A DNA stretch of 64,000 nt from Rhizobium sp. Root1220 (GCF_001426265.1 NZ_LMDG01000008.1:1-64000); one strand, 5' to 3'; shown: positions 35,054 to 44,682, counted from the stretch's first letter. The notes: generated by a model not told the origin, from the sequence alone. A program made the numbers and translations.

Positions 35054-35941
35054 TCAGGCGAGGAGGCTTGCCTTGTGTGCCGCGATGAAGGCTTCGAGCT
35101 TCTCCGGCTGCTTGCCGGTCAGTGTCTTTACGTCGCCTGTCACTATGTCGAAATTTCCGGCGCGAATGTTCGCGTCGGCAGATACCAGCATGTCGGCGAC
35201 GAAATCGGGCAGTCCCGCGCTGCGCAGCCCCTGACCCAGCTGCTCATCAGAAACCTTGACTGCCATGAGCGGCTTCCCGACCGCGGTCGCGACAACGGCG
35301 GCGATCTCATCGGCTGTCAACGATTCACTGCCGGTCAATGTGTAGGTGGCGTTTTCGCTGGTGCCCGACGCCAGTGCTGCGGCAATCGCTATTGCGCAGT
35401 CCTCGCGAGAGACGTTCGAAACCTTTCCGTCACCACTGCCTGTAAACCAGTTGCCGGCCTGCAGATTGTGCGGCATGCCGAGCAGGTAGTTGTCCATGTA
35501 CCATGCATTACGGAAGATCGTGTAGGGTATGCCGCTGGCCTTCAACGCATTCTCGGTGCCAAGATGATCCGGCGCGAAGGTAACCAGCGAATTGTTCGGC
35601 GCAGGCATAGACGTATAGGCGATGTGCTTGACCCCAGCCCTGATGGCAGCCTCAACGGCGGTCGTATGCTGCTTGAGCCGCTGGCCGGGGACAGCAAGCG
35701 CGTCGGTGCTGATGATCAGCAGGCGATCCACGCCTTTGAAGGCGACGTCCAGCGTGGCTGCGTCATCGAAATCTGCCTTGCGGGTTGAGACACCTTTGGC
35801 AGCGAGATCTGCGAGCTTTGCCGGGTCGCGTGTTGCGGCGACGAGATGCGCCGTGGGAACCTTGTAGGTCTCGAGCAGGTGATGAAGGATGCGCTGGCCG
35901 AGTTGGCCGGCGGCGCCGGTGATAAGGATGGTTTCGCTCAT
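35054..35941 (-). CDS. QorB-like NAD(P)H:quinone oxidoreductase (NmrA fold)
   Basis: A 295-residue atypical SDR beginning MSETILITGAAGQLGQRILH, with the GAAGQLG dinucleotide loop. HIAYTSMPAPNNSLVTFAPD and the YTIFRNAWYMDNYL block are typical of QorB/YtfG. These enzymes reduce quinones or act as redox sensors. It is divergent from an HxlR regulator (gap 118 bases), the same pairing as qorB/qorR in other bacteria. ATG 35941 is the natural start; the frame upstream is antisense of the regulator. Confidence 0.88.
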   Translation of the reverse strand: MSETILITGAAGQLGQRILHHLLETYKVPTAHLVAATRDPAKLADLAAKGVSTRKADFDDAATLDVAFKGVDRLLIISTDALAVPGQRLKQHTTAVEAAIRAGVKHIAYTSMPAPNNSLVTFAPDHLGTENALKASGIPYTIFRNAWYMDNYLLGMPHNLQAGNWFTGSGDGKVSNVSREDCAIAIAAALASGTSENATYTLTGSESLTADEIAAVVATAVGKPLMAVKVSDEQLGQGLRSAGLPDFVADMLVSADANIRAGNFDIVTGDVKTLTGKQPEKLEAFIAAHKASLLA

Positions 35942-35965
35942 GATTCTGCCTCTGGGTGCTGTGTG

Positions 35966-35980
35966 GTCTCTAAATGAGAC
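35966..35980. promoter_or_regulatory. Possible HxlR operator
   Basis: A perfect inverted repeat GTCTC-TAAAT-GAGAC lies in the divergent quinone-reductase/HxlR promoter region, with further CTAAAATAG-like sequence beside it. The position suits an autoregulatory binding site. This is inference from location and symmetry only. Confidence 0.4.
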
Positions 35981-36059
35981 TAGCTCTAAAATAGGAATTG
36001 ACCGAAGGCTGTAAAGAAGGCAGTTTTTGCGCCATACGTTACCAAAAGGGAACCAACGC

Positions 36060-36479
36060 ATGAGCGGTACGGTCGTCAACCTGAAGAGCAAGGCAGCATC
36101 CGGCGTACGCCGCGACGTCGACCTCAGCAACCTTGATTTCAACAATTGCCCGGTGCGCGACATGATGCAGCAGATCGGCGGCAAGTGGTCGACGCTGATG
36201 CTGGAAGCACTGTCTAAGCGGCCGTATCGATTCGGCGAGTTGCGCCGGATGATCCCCGATATCTCGCAGCGCATGCTGACGCAGACACTGCGTGACCTCC
36301 AACGCGACGGTTACATCGAGCGCGAGGTGTTCCCCACCAAGCCGCCAAGCGTCGAATACCGGATGACCGATCTCGGACAGTCTCTTTATGGCACGCTGGC
36401 GCTGCTGCTCAACTGGGCAGAGGAGAACCACGATGCGGTCCGCGCTGCCCGGCTGCGTTTTGATTCGGCCCCGACCTGA
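36060..36479 (+). CDS. HxlR-family redox regulator
   Basis: A 139-residue winged-helix regulator. The core is NCPVRDMMQQIGGKWSTLML, then RFGELRRMIPDISQRMLTQT and GYIEREVFPTKPPSVEYRMT. Cys30 in NCPVRD is the residue that senses oxidants in YodB/QorR-type members. It is divergent from the QorB-like gene and followed after seven bases by a convergent MFS gene. It most likely represses the quinone reductase until thiol oxidation. Confidence 0.9.
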   Translation: MSGTVVNLKSKAASGVRRDVDLSNLDFNNCPVRDMMQQIGGKWSTLMLEALSKRPYRFGELRRMIPDISQRMLTQTLRDLQRDGYIEREVFPTKPPSVEYRMTDLGQSLYGTLALLLNWAEENHDAVRAARLRFDSAPT

Positions 36480-36486
36480 TGCAGGA

Positions 36487-37695
36487 CTACTTCCTGTGCT
36501 TTTCGGTCAGGAAGAGCAGGAAGGAGAAGGCGGGGAAGCACAGGCCGATCCAGGCCGTCATTGTCCAGCCGCCCGTGGCATATGCCCAGCCACCGACGGC
36601 CGAACCCAGAGCGCCGCCTGCGAAGAAGGTGGCCATGTAAAGACCATTCAGGCGGCTGCGGTGTTCGGCGCTGATCGCATAGATCGCACGCTGACCGCAG
36701 ACGAGATTGGTCGTCACCCCGAAGTCGAGAAGAATCGCAGCGGCGGTCAGCAACAGCAGGGCGGTCAGCGAACCGTCTGTCGTGAAATGACTGATGAGAA
36801 ACGCTGACATGCCGAGCAGCATGGCCAGCGCTGAGGCTGCTCGCGTAAGCCCGCGATCGGCCATACGGCCGGCGATCGGCGAGGCGATGGCGCCGGCGGC
36901 GCCTGCAAGCGCGAACAGCGCTATGCCGTTCTGCGTCAGGCCGAACCTGGGGCTGGCGAGCAACAGGGGCGTTGTTGTCCAGAAAAGGCTGAAGGCTCCG
37001 AACATGCCTGCCTGATAAAGTGCTCGGCGCTGCAGGATGCGGGAATGCAGGGCAAGGTGTGCCATGGAGGCTAGCAATTCGCCGTAGCCCAGCTTGGTGT
37101 GAGGAACCCGGACCGGCAAGGTGGCGCGCAGAATGACGACTAGGACGATCATGAATGCAGCGGTCACGAAGTAGACCATGTGCCACGAACTGCCCTCCGC
37201 GACGAAGCTGGCGAAGGGGCGAGCGAGCATGATACCGCAAAGCAGGCCGCTCATGACATTGCCGACGACCCGGCCGCGCGTGGCGTCAGGCGCCATGTTG
37301 GCGGCGAATGGGACGAGGACTTGTACCGCGACCGACGCTAATCCGATACAGAGCGAGGCCGTGAGAAACATCATCGGCGTCGATGAGAGGGCGGCCCCAA
37401 CGAGGGCAACGGCGGAGACGACGATCAGCGTCAGCACCAGCTTGCGGTTTTCGAGCAGATCACCAAGCGGCACGATCAACAGCAATCCCAGGCCGTAGCC
37501 AATCTGCGTCAGGGTCACGATCAGGCCGGTCGCGGCCGGACTGAAACCAAGCGAGGCACTGATCGGGCCAGCCAGCGGCTGCCCGTAGTAAAGATTGGCA
37601 GCCACTAGGCCGCAGGCAGCAGCAAAGAGGAAGGTCATCAAGGGCGAGATCGTCTGGGGAGCGATGGTTTCTCGCGTGGTGGCTGAAAGGCTCAT
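36487..37695 (-). CDS. MFS transporter
   Basis: A 402-residue permease with 12 predicted membrane helices. The MFS loop signature is VPLGDLLENRKLVL between helices 2 and 3. The overall sequence (GLVAANLYYGQPLAGPISAS) matches the YnfM/AraJ-like drug and sugar efflux group common in rhizobia. ATG 37695 follows CCGGAG. A TetR gene lies just upstream on the same strand, so it is probably its regulator. The substrate is unknown. Confidence 0.9.
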   Translation of the reverse strand: MSLSATTRETIAPQTISPLMTFLFAAACGLVAANLYYGQPLAGPISASLGFSPAATGLIVTLTQIGYGLGLLLIVPLGDLLENRKLVLTLIVVSAVALVGAALSSTPMMFLTASLCIGLASVAVQVLVPFAANMAPDATRGRVVGNVMSGLLCGIMLARPFASFVAEGSSWHMVYFVTAAFMIVLVVILRATLPVRVPHTKLGYGELLASMAHLALHSRILQRRALYQAGMFGAFSLFWTTTPLLLASPRFGLTQNGIALFALAGAAGAIASPIAGRMADRGLTRAASALAMLLGMSAFLISHFTTDGSLTALLLLTAAAILLDFGVTTNLVCGQRAIYAISAEHRSRLNGLYMATFFAGGALGSAVGGWAYATGGWTMTAWIGLCFPAFSFLLFLTEKHRK

Positions 37696-37779
37696 GCTAG
37701 ACTCCGGAGGGCAGGGAGGCGTTGAGATCGTGTTGCAAAGGCTGTCCGAAACTCCGCTCAGCTTCGTCGAATGCGGCGG

Positions 37780-38397
37780 TCAGGTGAGCAGCTTCAAGGC
37801 TATTTCGGCCACGGAAGCCATATCTTCTTCATTGGGTCCGGTCTTCCCGACGACGCGCATGCCTTTGGTCAGGCAGACTAGCGCGCGCGCCGTGGCCGAA
37901 GCGTCAATTTCGCTGGAAATCGAACCGTCTCTCTGACCGAGGCGAATAAGCTCGGCGATCGACGCTTCGTCGGTCGCAAAGGCAGCAGCGACGCGGTTGG
38001 CGGCTTCCTCGTCAAATAGTGCGAGCTCGTTTGCGCTTCCGACAACCAGGCAGCCACGCCGCCCGGACTCGCCGTGAGACGAGATGACGTAGGAGGCCAG
38101 TACTTCGCGGAGCTTGTCACGGCCTGTCTCGACTTTTGCGAGCCTGGCGTCGAGCAGGCCGAGGCGGACCGCGCGATACCGATCAAAGGCCGCGAGGAAG
38201 ATTCCCCTCTTGTCCCTGAAGGCTTTGTAGACACTGCCCGCGGCGACTTCCATTGCTTCCGTCAGTTCGCTTATCGAGGCGGCGTGGTAGCCGCGCTCGG
38301 AGAAGACGCGCAGCGCCTTGTCGAGCGCCGTATCCATGTCGAACTGCCGCGGTCTGCCGCGTGTCCGTGTTTCTTTCGATACCGTTGCGATCGTCAT
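37780..38397 (-). CDS. TetR-family regulator
   Basis: A 205-residue repressor with an N-terminal HTH (ALRVFSERGYHAASISELTE, then AMEVAAGSVYKAFRDK) and an all-helical ligand domain. It sits 84 bases before the MFS gene on the same strand. A near-palindrome in its own promoter suggests autoregulation together with the pump gene. The ligand is unknown. Confidence 0.92.
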   Translation of the reverse strand: MTIATVSKETRTRGRPRQFDMDTALDKALRVFSERGYHAASISELTEAMEVAAGSVYKAFRDKRGIFLAAFDRYRAVRLGLLDARLAKVETGRDKLREVLASYVISSHGESGRRGCLVVGSANELALFDEEAANRVAAAFATDEASIAELIRLGQRDGSISSEIDASATARALVCLTKGMRVVGKTGPNEEDMASVAEIALKLLT

Positions 38398-38410
38398 GGT
38401 GATCTAATTA

Positions 38411-38426
38411 GGAAATGATCGTTTCC
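38411..38426. promoter_or_regulatory. Probable TetR operator
   Basis: GGAAATGATCGTTTCC has perfect five-base arms (GGAAA/TTTCC) around a nearly symmetric centre. It lies just upstream of the TetR start, the usual site for autorepression. Confidence 0.5.
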
Positions 38427-38457
38427 AAATCAAGCGAAATTTTTGCGACGCAGCAAA

Positions 38458-39375
38458 TCAGATGTCCAGAACCCACGTTTGCCCATTCTCTTCCGGGCCG
38501 AACATCCGATGTCTCTCTTCGGAGACAAGTCGGAAACCTCTCCCGATGTAGATGGCGCGCGCGGCATGGAGGATGTCGTTGGTCCAAAGCGATATCTGGC
38601 GATATCCCTTGGCCTCTGCAAAGTGGATACATTCGTCAACCAGTGTCCTGCCGAGGCCGAGACCGCGGGCTGCCTTGTCCACATAGAGGAGGCGGAGCTT
38701 CGCGATACCGTCTCCGCCATCGGCAATCAAAACCGAGCCGATATTGATGCCGCCGCTTTCCGCCATCCAGCAGCACTCTTTTGCCGCGTCGAAGTTCGTC
38801 AGGAATCTGCCTGCGACCTCGGCAACGAGGCCTTCGAAGCGCATGTCCCAGCCATACTCCTCGGTATAGGCCTTGCTCTGGCTCTGGATGATCCAGCCGA
38901 TGTCACCTGGTCTATGGGCGCGAATGATGGCTGGCGCCGATTTGACCTCCGGGTCCAGTCGGGCACGAATGGTGTTCATCGCCGACACGACGTGTCGCTG
39001 CTCAGCATCGCTGAGGCGTTGGAACCGCTCGGCAAGCTGTGCATTCGAGCGTCTGCCGAGTTCCTCGAATTGTCGACCTCCCTCGTCGGTGACCGTTATA
39101 ACCTGGCTGCGCAAATCGGTGGGGTCGGCCTTGGTTTCTATCAGGGAGTCGCTGCGAAAACGCTTGAGAATGCGGCTGAGATAGGCAGGGTCGAGCTGCA
39201 GGTCTTTCGCGAGCGCAACCGCGCTGACACGACCGCGCGAGCCGACCTCGAAGAGAACGCGCGCATCGGTGAGCGTGAACGGCGTGTTGAGATACGCCTT
39301 GTTCAGGACGCCGAGAAAATTCGTGTAGAAGCGATTGAAGTCGCGGGCGGAATTGATCAGCGCAGGATCGGGCAT
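38458..39375 (-). CDS. MarR-GNAT fusion protein
   Basis: A 305-residue two-domain protein. Residues about 1-145 form a MarR winged helix (FTLTDARVLFEVGSRGRVSA, then LQLDPAYLSRILKRFRSDSL). Residues about 150-305 form a GNAT acetyltransferase with the acetyl-CoA loop VDKAARGLGLGRTLVDECI. ATG 39375 is about ten bases after GGAGA. This fusion is widespread in bacteria and is thought to link acetylation with regulation; the target is unknown. Confidence 0.92.
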   Translation of the reverse strand: MPDPALINSARDFNRFYTNFLGVLNKAYLNTPFTLTDARVLFEVGSRGRVSAVALAKDLQLDPAYLSRILKRFRSDSLIETKADPTDLRSQVITVTDEGGRQFEELGRRSNAQLAERFQRLSDAEQRHVVSAMNTIRARLDPEVKSAPAIIRAHRPGDIGWIIQSQSKAYTEEYGWDMRFEGLVAEVAGRFLTNFDAAKECCWMAESGGINIGSVLIADGGDGIAKLRLLYVDKAARGLGLGRTLVDECIHFAEAKGYRQISLWTNDILHAARAIYIGRGFRLVSEERHRMFGPEENGQTWVLDI

Positions 39376-39434
39376 CGGACAAGGTCTCCTAATGAAGACT
39401 TTGTCCTGCAATTGATTGACTGAGTCAATTAAAT

Positions 39435-40154
39435 TCAGGCTGCGGCCGTTTCCTTGATGGCCTCTTCGCCGATCGAGAAATCGACTGCCGCCTTGGCGTG
39501 GATTGCCGTCGTGTCAAAACCCGGAAGGGGGAGTCGGTTCGGATCGAGGATCAGGCAAATTTCGGTGCAGCCGAGAATGATGCCGTCGGCGCCCTTTGCG
39601 TGCGCGCGCTCGATAATCCTCATAAGCTTTTCGCGGGAGCTTTCAACAACCTTGCCGGCGCAAAGCTCGTTGAAGATGATGTCGTGAACCGTGGTGCGAT
39701 CAGCTGCCTCTGGAACCATGATGTCGACGCCTAGCGTCTTCATGCGGTCGGCATAGAAGCCGTGCTCCATCGTATAGCGGGTGGCGAGCAGCAACGGGCG
39801 CTTGCAGCTTGCAGCCTTCAGCGATCTCGCCGTCTCGTCAATGATGTGGATCAGGGGTACGGATATGCGGGACGCGACCTGATCGGCGATGAGATGCATG
39901 GTGTTGGTGCAGATGAGAACGCAGTTCGCCCCGCCGGCCTGCAAGTTCAGGGCCACGTCTCCCAATCGATTGGCTGCGGCGGTCCAATCTCCGGCCTTCT
40001 GCATCGAGACGATCTCTTCGAAGTTTACGGAATGCATGACAAGCTCAGCGGAAGCCAGGCCGCCCAGACGCTCACGCACCATCTCGTTGATCAGACGATA
40101 ATAGACTGCGGAACTCTCAAAGCTCATGCCGCCGATCAGGCCTATTGTCTGCAT
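39435..40154 (-). CDS. Aspartate/glutamate racemase family protein
   Basis: A 239-residue racemase with the two catalytic cysteines in CTNTMH and GCTEICLI and the start MQTIGLIGGMSFESS of the YgeA/aspartate racemase group. ATG 40154 has GGGAGAGCAGG upstream. It is divergent from an Lrp/AsnC regulator that probably controls it. The amino acid racemised cannot be told. Confidence 0.92.
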   Translation of the reverse strand: MQTIGLIGGMSFESSAVYYRLINEMVRERLGGLASAELVMHSVNFEEIVSMQKAGDWTAAANRLGDVALNLQAGGANCVLICTNTMHLIADQVASRISVPLIHIIDETARSLKAASCKRPLLLATRYTMEHGFYADRMKTLGVDIMVPEAADRTTVHDIIFNELCAGKVVESSREKLMRIIERAHAKGADGIILGCTEICLILDPNRLPLPGFDTTAIHAKAAVDFSIGEEAIKETAAA

Positions 40155-40311
40155 TTTCCTGCTCTCCCGTACTGCATTCTGATTTGACAATCATGCATCG
40201 AGCGTCGCGCAAATTGCGTGCATTGTTTGTCGGAATTGCCAGTTTCGCGGTCGTGGGTTGCGCGTTTTTGTTAAGTTGTGCAAAATATCGGCGTAATTGT
40301 CGGGGACTACA

Positions 40312-40776
40312 ATGCTGGACGATCGCGATCGACGAATTCTGGAATATCTGCAGGCGGATGCCGGCGTTTCCGTGGCGGAGCTTGCAGAGCGCATTGCGCT
40401 GTCGGTCTCGGCCTGTTCGCGTCGCATCCAGCGGCTGGAGGAGAGCGGGCACATCGCCCGACGGATTGTGGTTCTCGACCGTGAAAAGATGGGCGTTCCG
40501 ACAACCGTATTCGCAATGGTCAAGACTGCGCACCATTCCGACGAGTGGATCGACAAGCTGCGGCGCGTGATTGGCGATATACCGGAGATCGTGGAGGCAC
40601 ATCGGCTGACGGGCAACTACGACTATATCCTGAAGATCGTGCTGCCGCGTGTCGAGCACTACGATGTCATCTACAAACAGATCGTTCGGAAGGTCGAACT
40701 CTTCGACGTCTCCGCATCGATCTCGATGGAGTTGCTGAAAGGTGGCATCTCCATTCCCGTTGGCTATGCCGAATAG
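40312..40776 (+). CDS. Lrp/AsnC-family regulator
   Basis: A 154-residue regulator with the Lrp HTH (LDDRDRRILEYLQADAGVSV, then ELAERIALSVSACSRRIQRL) and the C-terminal RAM effector domain (EIVEAHRLTGNYDYILKIVL). Start ATG 40312; TTG 40297 is an in-frame alternative. It is divergent from the racemase gene and likely responds to an amino acid. Confidence 0.92.
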   Translation: MLDDRDRRILEYLQADAGVSVAELAERIALSVSACSRRIQRLEESGHIARRIVVLDREKMGVPTTVFAMVKTAHHSDEWIDKLRRVIGDIPEIVEAHRLTGNYDYILKIVLPRVEHYDVIYKQIVRKVELFDVSASISMELLKGGISIPVGYAE

Positions 40777-40892
40777 CAAGCACACAACGGCCGACATTCG
40801 AGCTGCGCAGGTAAGCTATGCGAAGGCATAGGTTGAATGCTGTCTCCAATCAACGACATTGGCACCGACGTATTGGCACGGAAGGGTAGCGC

Positions 40893-42158
40893 ATGGGTGA
40901 TCACCATATTGTCGTTGTCGGAGGCGGTTTTGGCGGGCTGCAGGTCGTCAACGGCTTGAAAGGCGCGGGCGCGAAGATCACGCTTGTCGACCGGCGCAAC
41001 CATCATCTCTTCCAGCCGCTGCTCTATCAGGTTGCGACGACCATCCTTTCCACCTCGGAAATTGCCTGGCCGATCCGGCATCTCTTCAGTGATCGGCCGG
41101 ACGTGACTACGCTCCTGGGCGAGGTCGATGCTGTCGACACCAAGGTAAAGCAAGTGACTCTACGGAACGGCACGACTTTACGTTACGATACCCTTGTTCT
41201 CGCGACGGGCGCGACTCATGCCTACTTCGGCCATGACGAGTGGGAGCGCGTGGCGCCGGGGCTGAAAACCCTGGAGGATGCCACGACGATCCGCCGCCGC
41301 GTGCTTCTGGCCTTCGAACACGCCGAACTCGAAACCGATCCTGCCGTCCGCGATGCCCTGCTGACCTTCACCATCGTCGGTGCGGGGCCGACGGGCGTCG
41401 AGCTTGCGGGCATCATCGCCGAACTGGCACATTTTACGCTGCCGTCGGAGTTTAGGAACATAGACACCCATAAGGCGAGGGTTGTGCTGGTCGAGGCCGG
41501 GCCGCGCGTGCTGGCGACGTTCGCGGAAGAGTTGTCCGCCTATGCGCAACGGGCGCTGGAGAAGCTCGGCGTCGAGACCCATCTTGGAGAATTCGTCACG
41601 GACTGCACGGCCGACGGTGTTCGCATGGGCGAGAAGTTCATTCCAAGCAAGACGATCGTCTGGGCGGCGGGCGTCGAGGCGTCGCCGGCCGCCAAGTGGC
41701 TGGGTGTTGCCGAAGACCGCGCCGGCCGGACCATCGTCGAGAAGGATCTGAGAGCGCCGGGCCTGCCCGACGTCTTCGTTATCGGCGACACAGCCTCGGT
41801 CATGCGCGAAAACGGTTCACCGGTCCCGGGCATTGCGCCAGCCGCCAAGCAGCAGGGTGAATATGTTGCGAAGGTTATCCGCGCGGGACTGAAGGGAAAG
41901 GATGCGCCGCCAGCTTTTCGCTACCGGCATCAGGGCAGCCTCGCGACCATCGGCAAAAGCGCGGCAATCATCGATTTCGGCAGGATCAAGCTGAGGGGAT
42001 GGATTGCCTGGTGGATATGGGGTCTCGCCCATATCTACTTTCTGATAGGCACCCGCTCGCGTTTCGCCGTCGCCTGGAGTTGGCTGTGGATCTATCTGAC
42101 CGGCCAGCAAAGCGCTCGCCTGATCACTCAAAGGGAGACGATCCAGGAAAAGAAGTAG
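40893..42158 (+). CDS. ndh: Type II NADH dehydrogenase
   Basis: A 421-residue single-subunit NADH:quinone oxidoreductase. FAD binding is VVVGGGFGGLQVVNGL at the N-terminus, NADH binding IVGAGPTGVELAGI, and the flavin aspartate lies in VFVIGDTASV. A hydrophobic C-terminal segment (RGWIAWWIWGLAHIYFLIG) anchors it to the inner membrane. It passes electrons to quinone without pumping protons. It is monocistronic, ending in a terminator shared with the next gene. Confidence 0.95.
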   Translation: MGDHHIVVVGGGFGGLQVVNGLKGAGAKITLVDRRNHHLFQPLLYQVATTILSTSEIAWPIRHLFSDRPDVTTLLGEVDAVDTKVKQVTLRNGTTLRYDTLVLATGATHAYFGHDEWERVAPGLKTLEDATTIRRRVLLAFEHAELETDPAVRDALLTFTIVGAGPTGVELAGIIAELAHFTLPSEFRNIDTHKARVVLVEAGPRVLATFAEELSAYAQRALEKLGVETHLGEFVTDCTADGVRMGEKFIPSKTIVWAAGVEASPAAKWLGVAEDRAGRTIVEKDLRAPGLPDVFVIGDTASVMRENGSPVPGIAPAAKQQGEYVAKVIRAGLKGKDAPPAFRYRHQGSLATIGKSAAIIDFGRIKLRGWIAWWIWGLAHIYFLIGTRSRFAVAWSWLWIYLTGQQSARLITQRETIQEKK

Positions 42159-42180
42159 GCGGCTCCTGGGAGCCGCCTTT
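42157..42180. terminator. Bidirectional terminator ndh/adh
   Basis: A stem AGGCGGCTC / GAGCCGCCT with a four-base loop lies between two convergent genes, with T-rich flanks on both strands. Confidence 0.75.
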
Positions 42181-42184
42181 GGTC

Positions 42185-43231
42185 TCAAGCTGCCAGCGAG
42201 GCGATATCGATGACGAAGCGGTAGCGGACGTCGCTCTTCAGGACGCGTTCGTAGGCTTCGTTGACCTGCTGGATGTTGATCTTCTCGATCTCCGAGACAA
42301 TGTTGTGCTCGCCGCAGAAGTCGAGCATTTCCTGGGTTTCCTTGATCGAGCCGATCATCGAGCCGGAAATACTTTTGCGGCCCGGGATCAGCGAGAAGGC
42401 ATGAACAGGGATCGGGTTCTCCGGCGCGCCGACGACGACAAAGGCGCCATCGACCTTCACCAGACCGAGGTAGGCGTTCCAGTCGATTTCGGCGCTGACC
42501 GTGCAGATCACCAGATCGAACGCGCCGGCGAGCTTCTTGAAGGTCTCTTCGTCGCTTGTGGCGTAGTATTCCTTGGCGCCGAGCTTCAGGCCGTCTTCCT
42601 TCTTCGACAGCGACTGCGAAAGCACGGTGATGTCAGCGCCCATGGCAGCGCCCAGCTTGACGCCCATATGGCCGAGGCCGCCCATGCCGACGATCGCGAC
42701 CTTCTTGCCGGGACCGGCATTCCAGTGGCGGAGCGGCGAGTAGAGCGTGATACCTGCGCAGAGTAGCGGCGCGGAAGCATCGAGCGGAAGGTTGTCCGGA
42801 ATGGACATGACATAGCCTTCCTTGACGACGATGGAGTCGGAATAGCCGCCCTGGGTGGCCGTCTTTCCGTCGGCTTCGACACTGTTGTAGGTGCCTACGA
42901 GGCCCGGCATGTACTGTTCGAGGTCGACGTCGCGCGAGGCGCAGCCGACGCAGCTGTCGACAAAGCAGCCGACGCCGACGCGGTCACCGACCTTGAACTT
43001 GGTTACGGCCGAACCGACAGCCGAGACGATGCCGGCGATCTCGTGGCCGGGCACGATCGGATAGACGGCGTTCTTCCACTCGTTGCGGACGGTGTGGATG
43101 TCCGAATGGCAGATGCCGGCAAACTTGATGTCGATGACGACGTCGTCCGGGTTGGGATCGCGGCGTTCAAAGGTGAAGGGTGCCAGTGGCTTGGATGCAT
43201 CGGTTGCGGCGTAGCCTTTTGCTATCGGCAT
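42185..43231 (-). CDS. Zinc-type NADP-dependent alcohol dehydrogenase (AdhC/YahK-like)
   Basis: A 348-residue medium-chain dehydrogenase reducing aldehydes or oxidising alcohols. The catalytic zinc site is [10 protein letters not shown] with GHEIAG, and the NADP fold [14 protein letters not shown]. The structural zinc loop keeps two cysteines (DSCVGCAS) but has Arg and Met where the third and fourth cysteines usually stand. ATG 43231 is preferred over ATG 43246 because AAGGA lies eight bases before it. It is divergent from an AraC-type gene, like E. coli yqhD/yqhC. Confidence 0.92.
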   Translation of the reverse strand: MPIAKGYAATDASKPLAPFTFERRDPNPDDVVIDIKFAGICHSDIHTVRNEWKNAVYPIVPGHEIAGIVSAVGSAVTKFKVGDRVGVGCFVDSCVGCASRDVDLEQYMPGLVGTYNSVEADGKTATQGGYSDSIVVKEGYVMSIPDNLPLDASAPLLCAGITLYSPLRHWNAGPGKKVAIVGMGGLGHMGVKLGAAMGADITVLSQSLSKKEDGLKLGAKEYYATSDEETFKKLAGAFDLVICTVSAEIDWNAYLGLVKVDGAFVVVGAPENPIPVHAFSLIPGRKSISGSMIGSIKETQEMLDFCGEHNIVSEIEKINIQQVNEAYERVLKSDVRYRFVIDIASLAA

Positions 43232-43418
43232 GGAAATGTCCTTCATTTCAGTGGTGGAGAGGATGATCTGTTATGCCTCACGAGCGGCGACTGGTGTTAG
43301 AGCGATCCTCCGAGCTTCTTGCATGATCCTGCAAAATTGAACGAGAGGGCTATTTTCGTCGCTTGAAAGGTATCCTAGATAACTTTCCCGCCAGTGCCGC
43401 AGAGAAGGGCTCACCCGT

Positions 43419-44324
43419 ATGACCTTGCCGTTCAATCCCTACCAGGAAATCGCTTCGATCGCGGCGCGCCACGCAAGCACCGAAGGCGAGTTCCAGACGG
43501 CGGTTGAAAGCGTCCGGATCAGCCGCCGCTCAACGCCGAGCGCTCCCTGCCATGGGAGCTATCGCCCTTGCATTGCTCTGGTCATCCAGGGCGCGAAGAG
43601 CTTGCGGCTCGGCAGCGATGTCATCGACTATGGTGCCGGCGACTATCTTCTGACGTCGCTGGACTTGCCGGTGACATGGCGCGTTGTGGAGGCCAGTCCC
43701 GAAGTTCCACATTTCTGTCTGACGCTTGCCGTCAACAGCGAGAAGGTCCTTGACCTGATGGGCCGCGCCGATATTCCGCACGCGCCGATGCCGGCGGAAA
43801 GCCGCGGGATCATCGCCAACATCGCGACGCCGGAGCTTCTCGATGCAGCGGTGCGCCTGCTGCGCTTGCTCGATCGTCCCAATGATATCGCGGCGATGGC
43901 GCCGCTGATCGAACAGGAAATCCTCTACCGGGTGCTGACCGGACCGGATGGCGCGCGGCTGATCAGCATTGCCACCGCCGACAGCCACAGCAACAGGATC
44001 TCGCGTGCCGTCGCGTGGCTGAGGGAGAATTTCGCGCGTCCACTGCGCATCGAAGACCTTGCCGACCAAGTCAGCATGAGCGTGTCGTCCTTTCACCATC
44101 ATTTCAAAGCGGTCACGGCCATGACGCCCGTGCAATATCAGAAGCAGCTTCGCCTGCATGAAGCGCGTCGGCTGATGCTTATGGAGCGGCTCGATGCCGG
44201 GACGGCCGGCCACCGCGTCGGTTATCAGAGCCCGTCGCAATTCAGCCGGGAATACAGCCGGCTCTACGGTCTGTCGCCGATGCGTGACATGGAGGGCGAG
44301 CGGATGACGGTGGCCGCCGAGTAG
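43419..44324 (+). CDS. AraC-family regulator (AraC_N type)
   Basis: A 301-residue activator with an N-terminal AraC_N/cupin-like sensor (PCIALVIQGAKSLRLGSDVI) and a C-terminal double HTH (PLRIEDLADQVSMSVSSFHH, then SPSQFSREYSRLYGLSP). It is divergent from the alcohol dehydrogenase gene and likely activates it on aldehyde stress, by analogy with YqhC. GTATG near 43419 fits the start. Confidence 0.92.
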   Translation: MTLPFNPYQEIASIAARHASTEGEFQTAVESVRISRRSTPSAPCHGSYRPCIALVIQGAKSLRLGSDVIDYGAGDYLLTSLDLPVTWRVVEASPEVPHFCLTLAVNSEKVLDLMGRADIPHAPMPAESRGIIANIATPELLDAAVRLLRLLDRPNDIAAMAPLIEQEILYRVLTGPDGARLISIATADSHSNRISRAVAWLRENFARPLRIEDLADQVSMSVSSFHHHFKAVTAMTPVQYQKQLRLHEARRLMLMERLDAGTAGHRVGYQSPSQFSREYSRLYGLSPMRDMEGERMTVAAE

Positions 44325-44328
44325 CCCG

Positions 44329-44682
44329 TCACGGCTTCGGAAGCTTCCGGTCCATTTCGCATTTCGCCAGCTTCATTTGCGTGAAAGACCGGATACGCAT
44401 GATATGCCGGTCGTCGTTCGTCTCCACTCTCATGCAAGCGCAGGCATAGCCGTAGTTGCCGTTCGTGGCGACGTAGTCGTGCTCGGAGATATCCGGGATC
44501 ATGTCCATGCCTTGGGGCTCATCATTTCCACCCTGGGTCATGATCGTCCACGAGCCGTCGCTGTCCTCCAGCCACCAGTTCGCCGGCGTTGGATTTCGCA
44601 GCCAGCCGCATCGCATTTCAGCGGCAGATGCCAGATCGGAACCGCAGAGCAGGGCGACGCAGAGCAGGATTGTCGTCTTCAT
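44329..44682 (-). CDS. DUF4087 secreted protein
   Basis: A 117-residue exported protein with signal peptide (MKTTILLCVALLCGSDLASA). The mature domain RCGWLRNPTPANWWLEDSDG and YGYACACMRVET match the DUF4087 family of unknown function. Four cysteines may form disulfides. It is convergent with the AraC gene. Confidence 0.85.
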   Translation of the reverse strand: MKTTILLCVALLCGSDLASAAEMRCGWLRNPTPANWWLEDSDGSWTIMTQGGNDEPQGMDMIPDISEHDYVATNGNYGYACACMRVETNDDRHIMRIRSFTQMKLAKCEMDRKLPKP

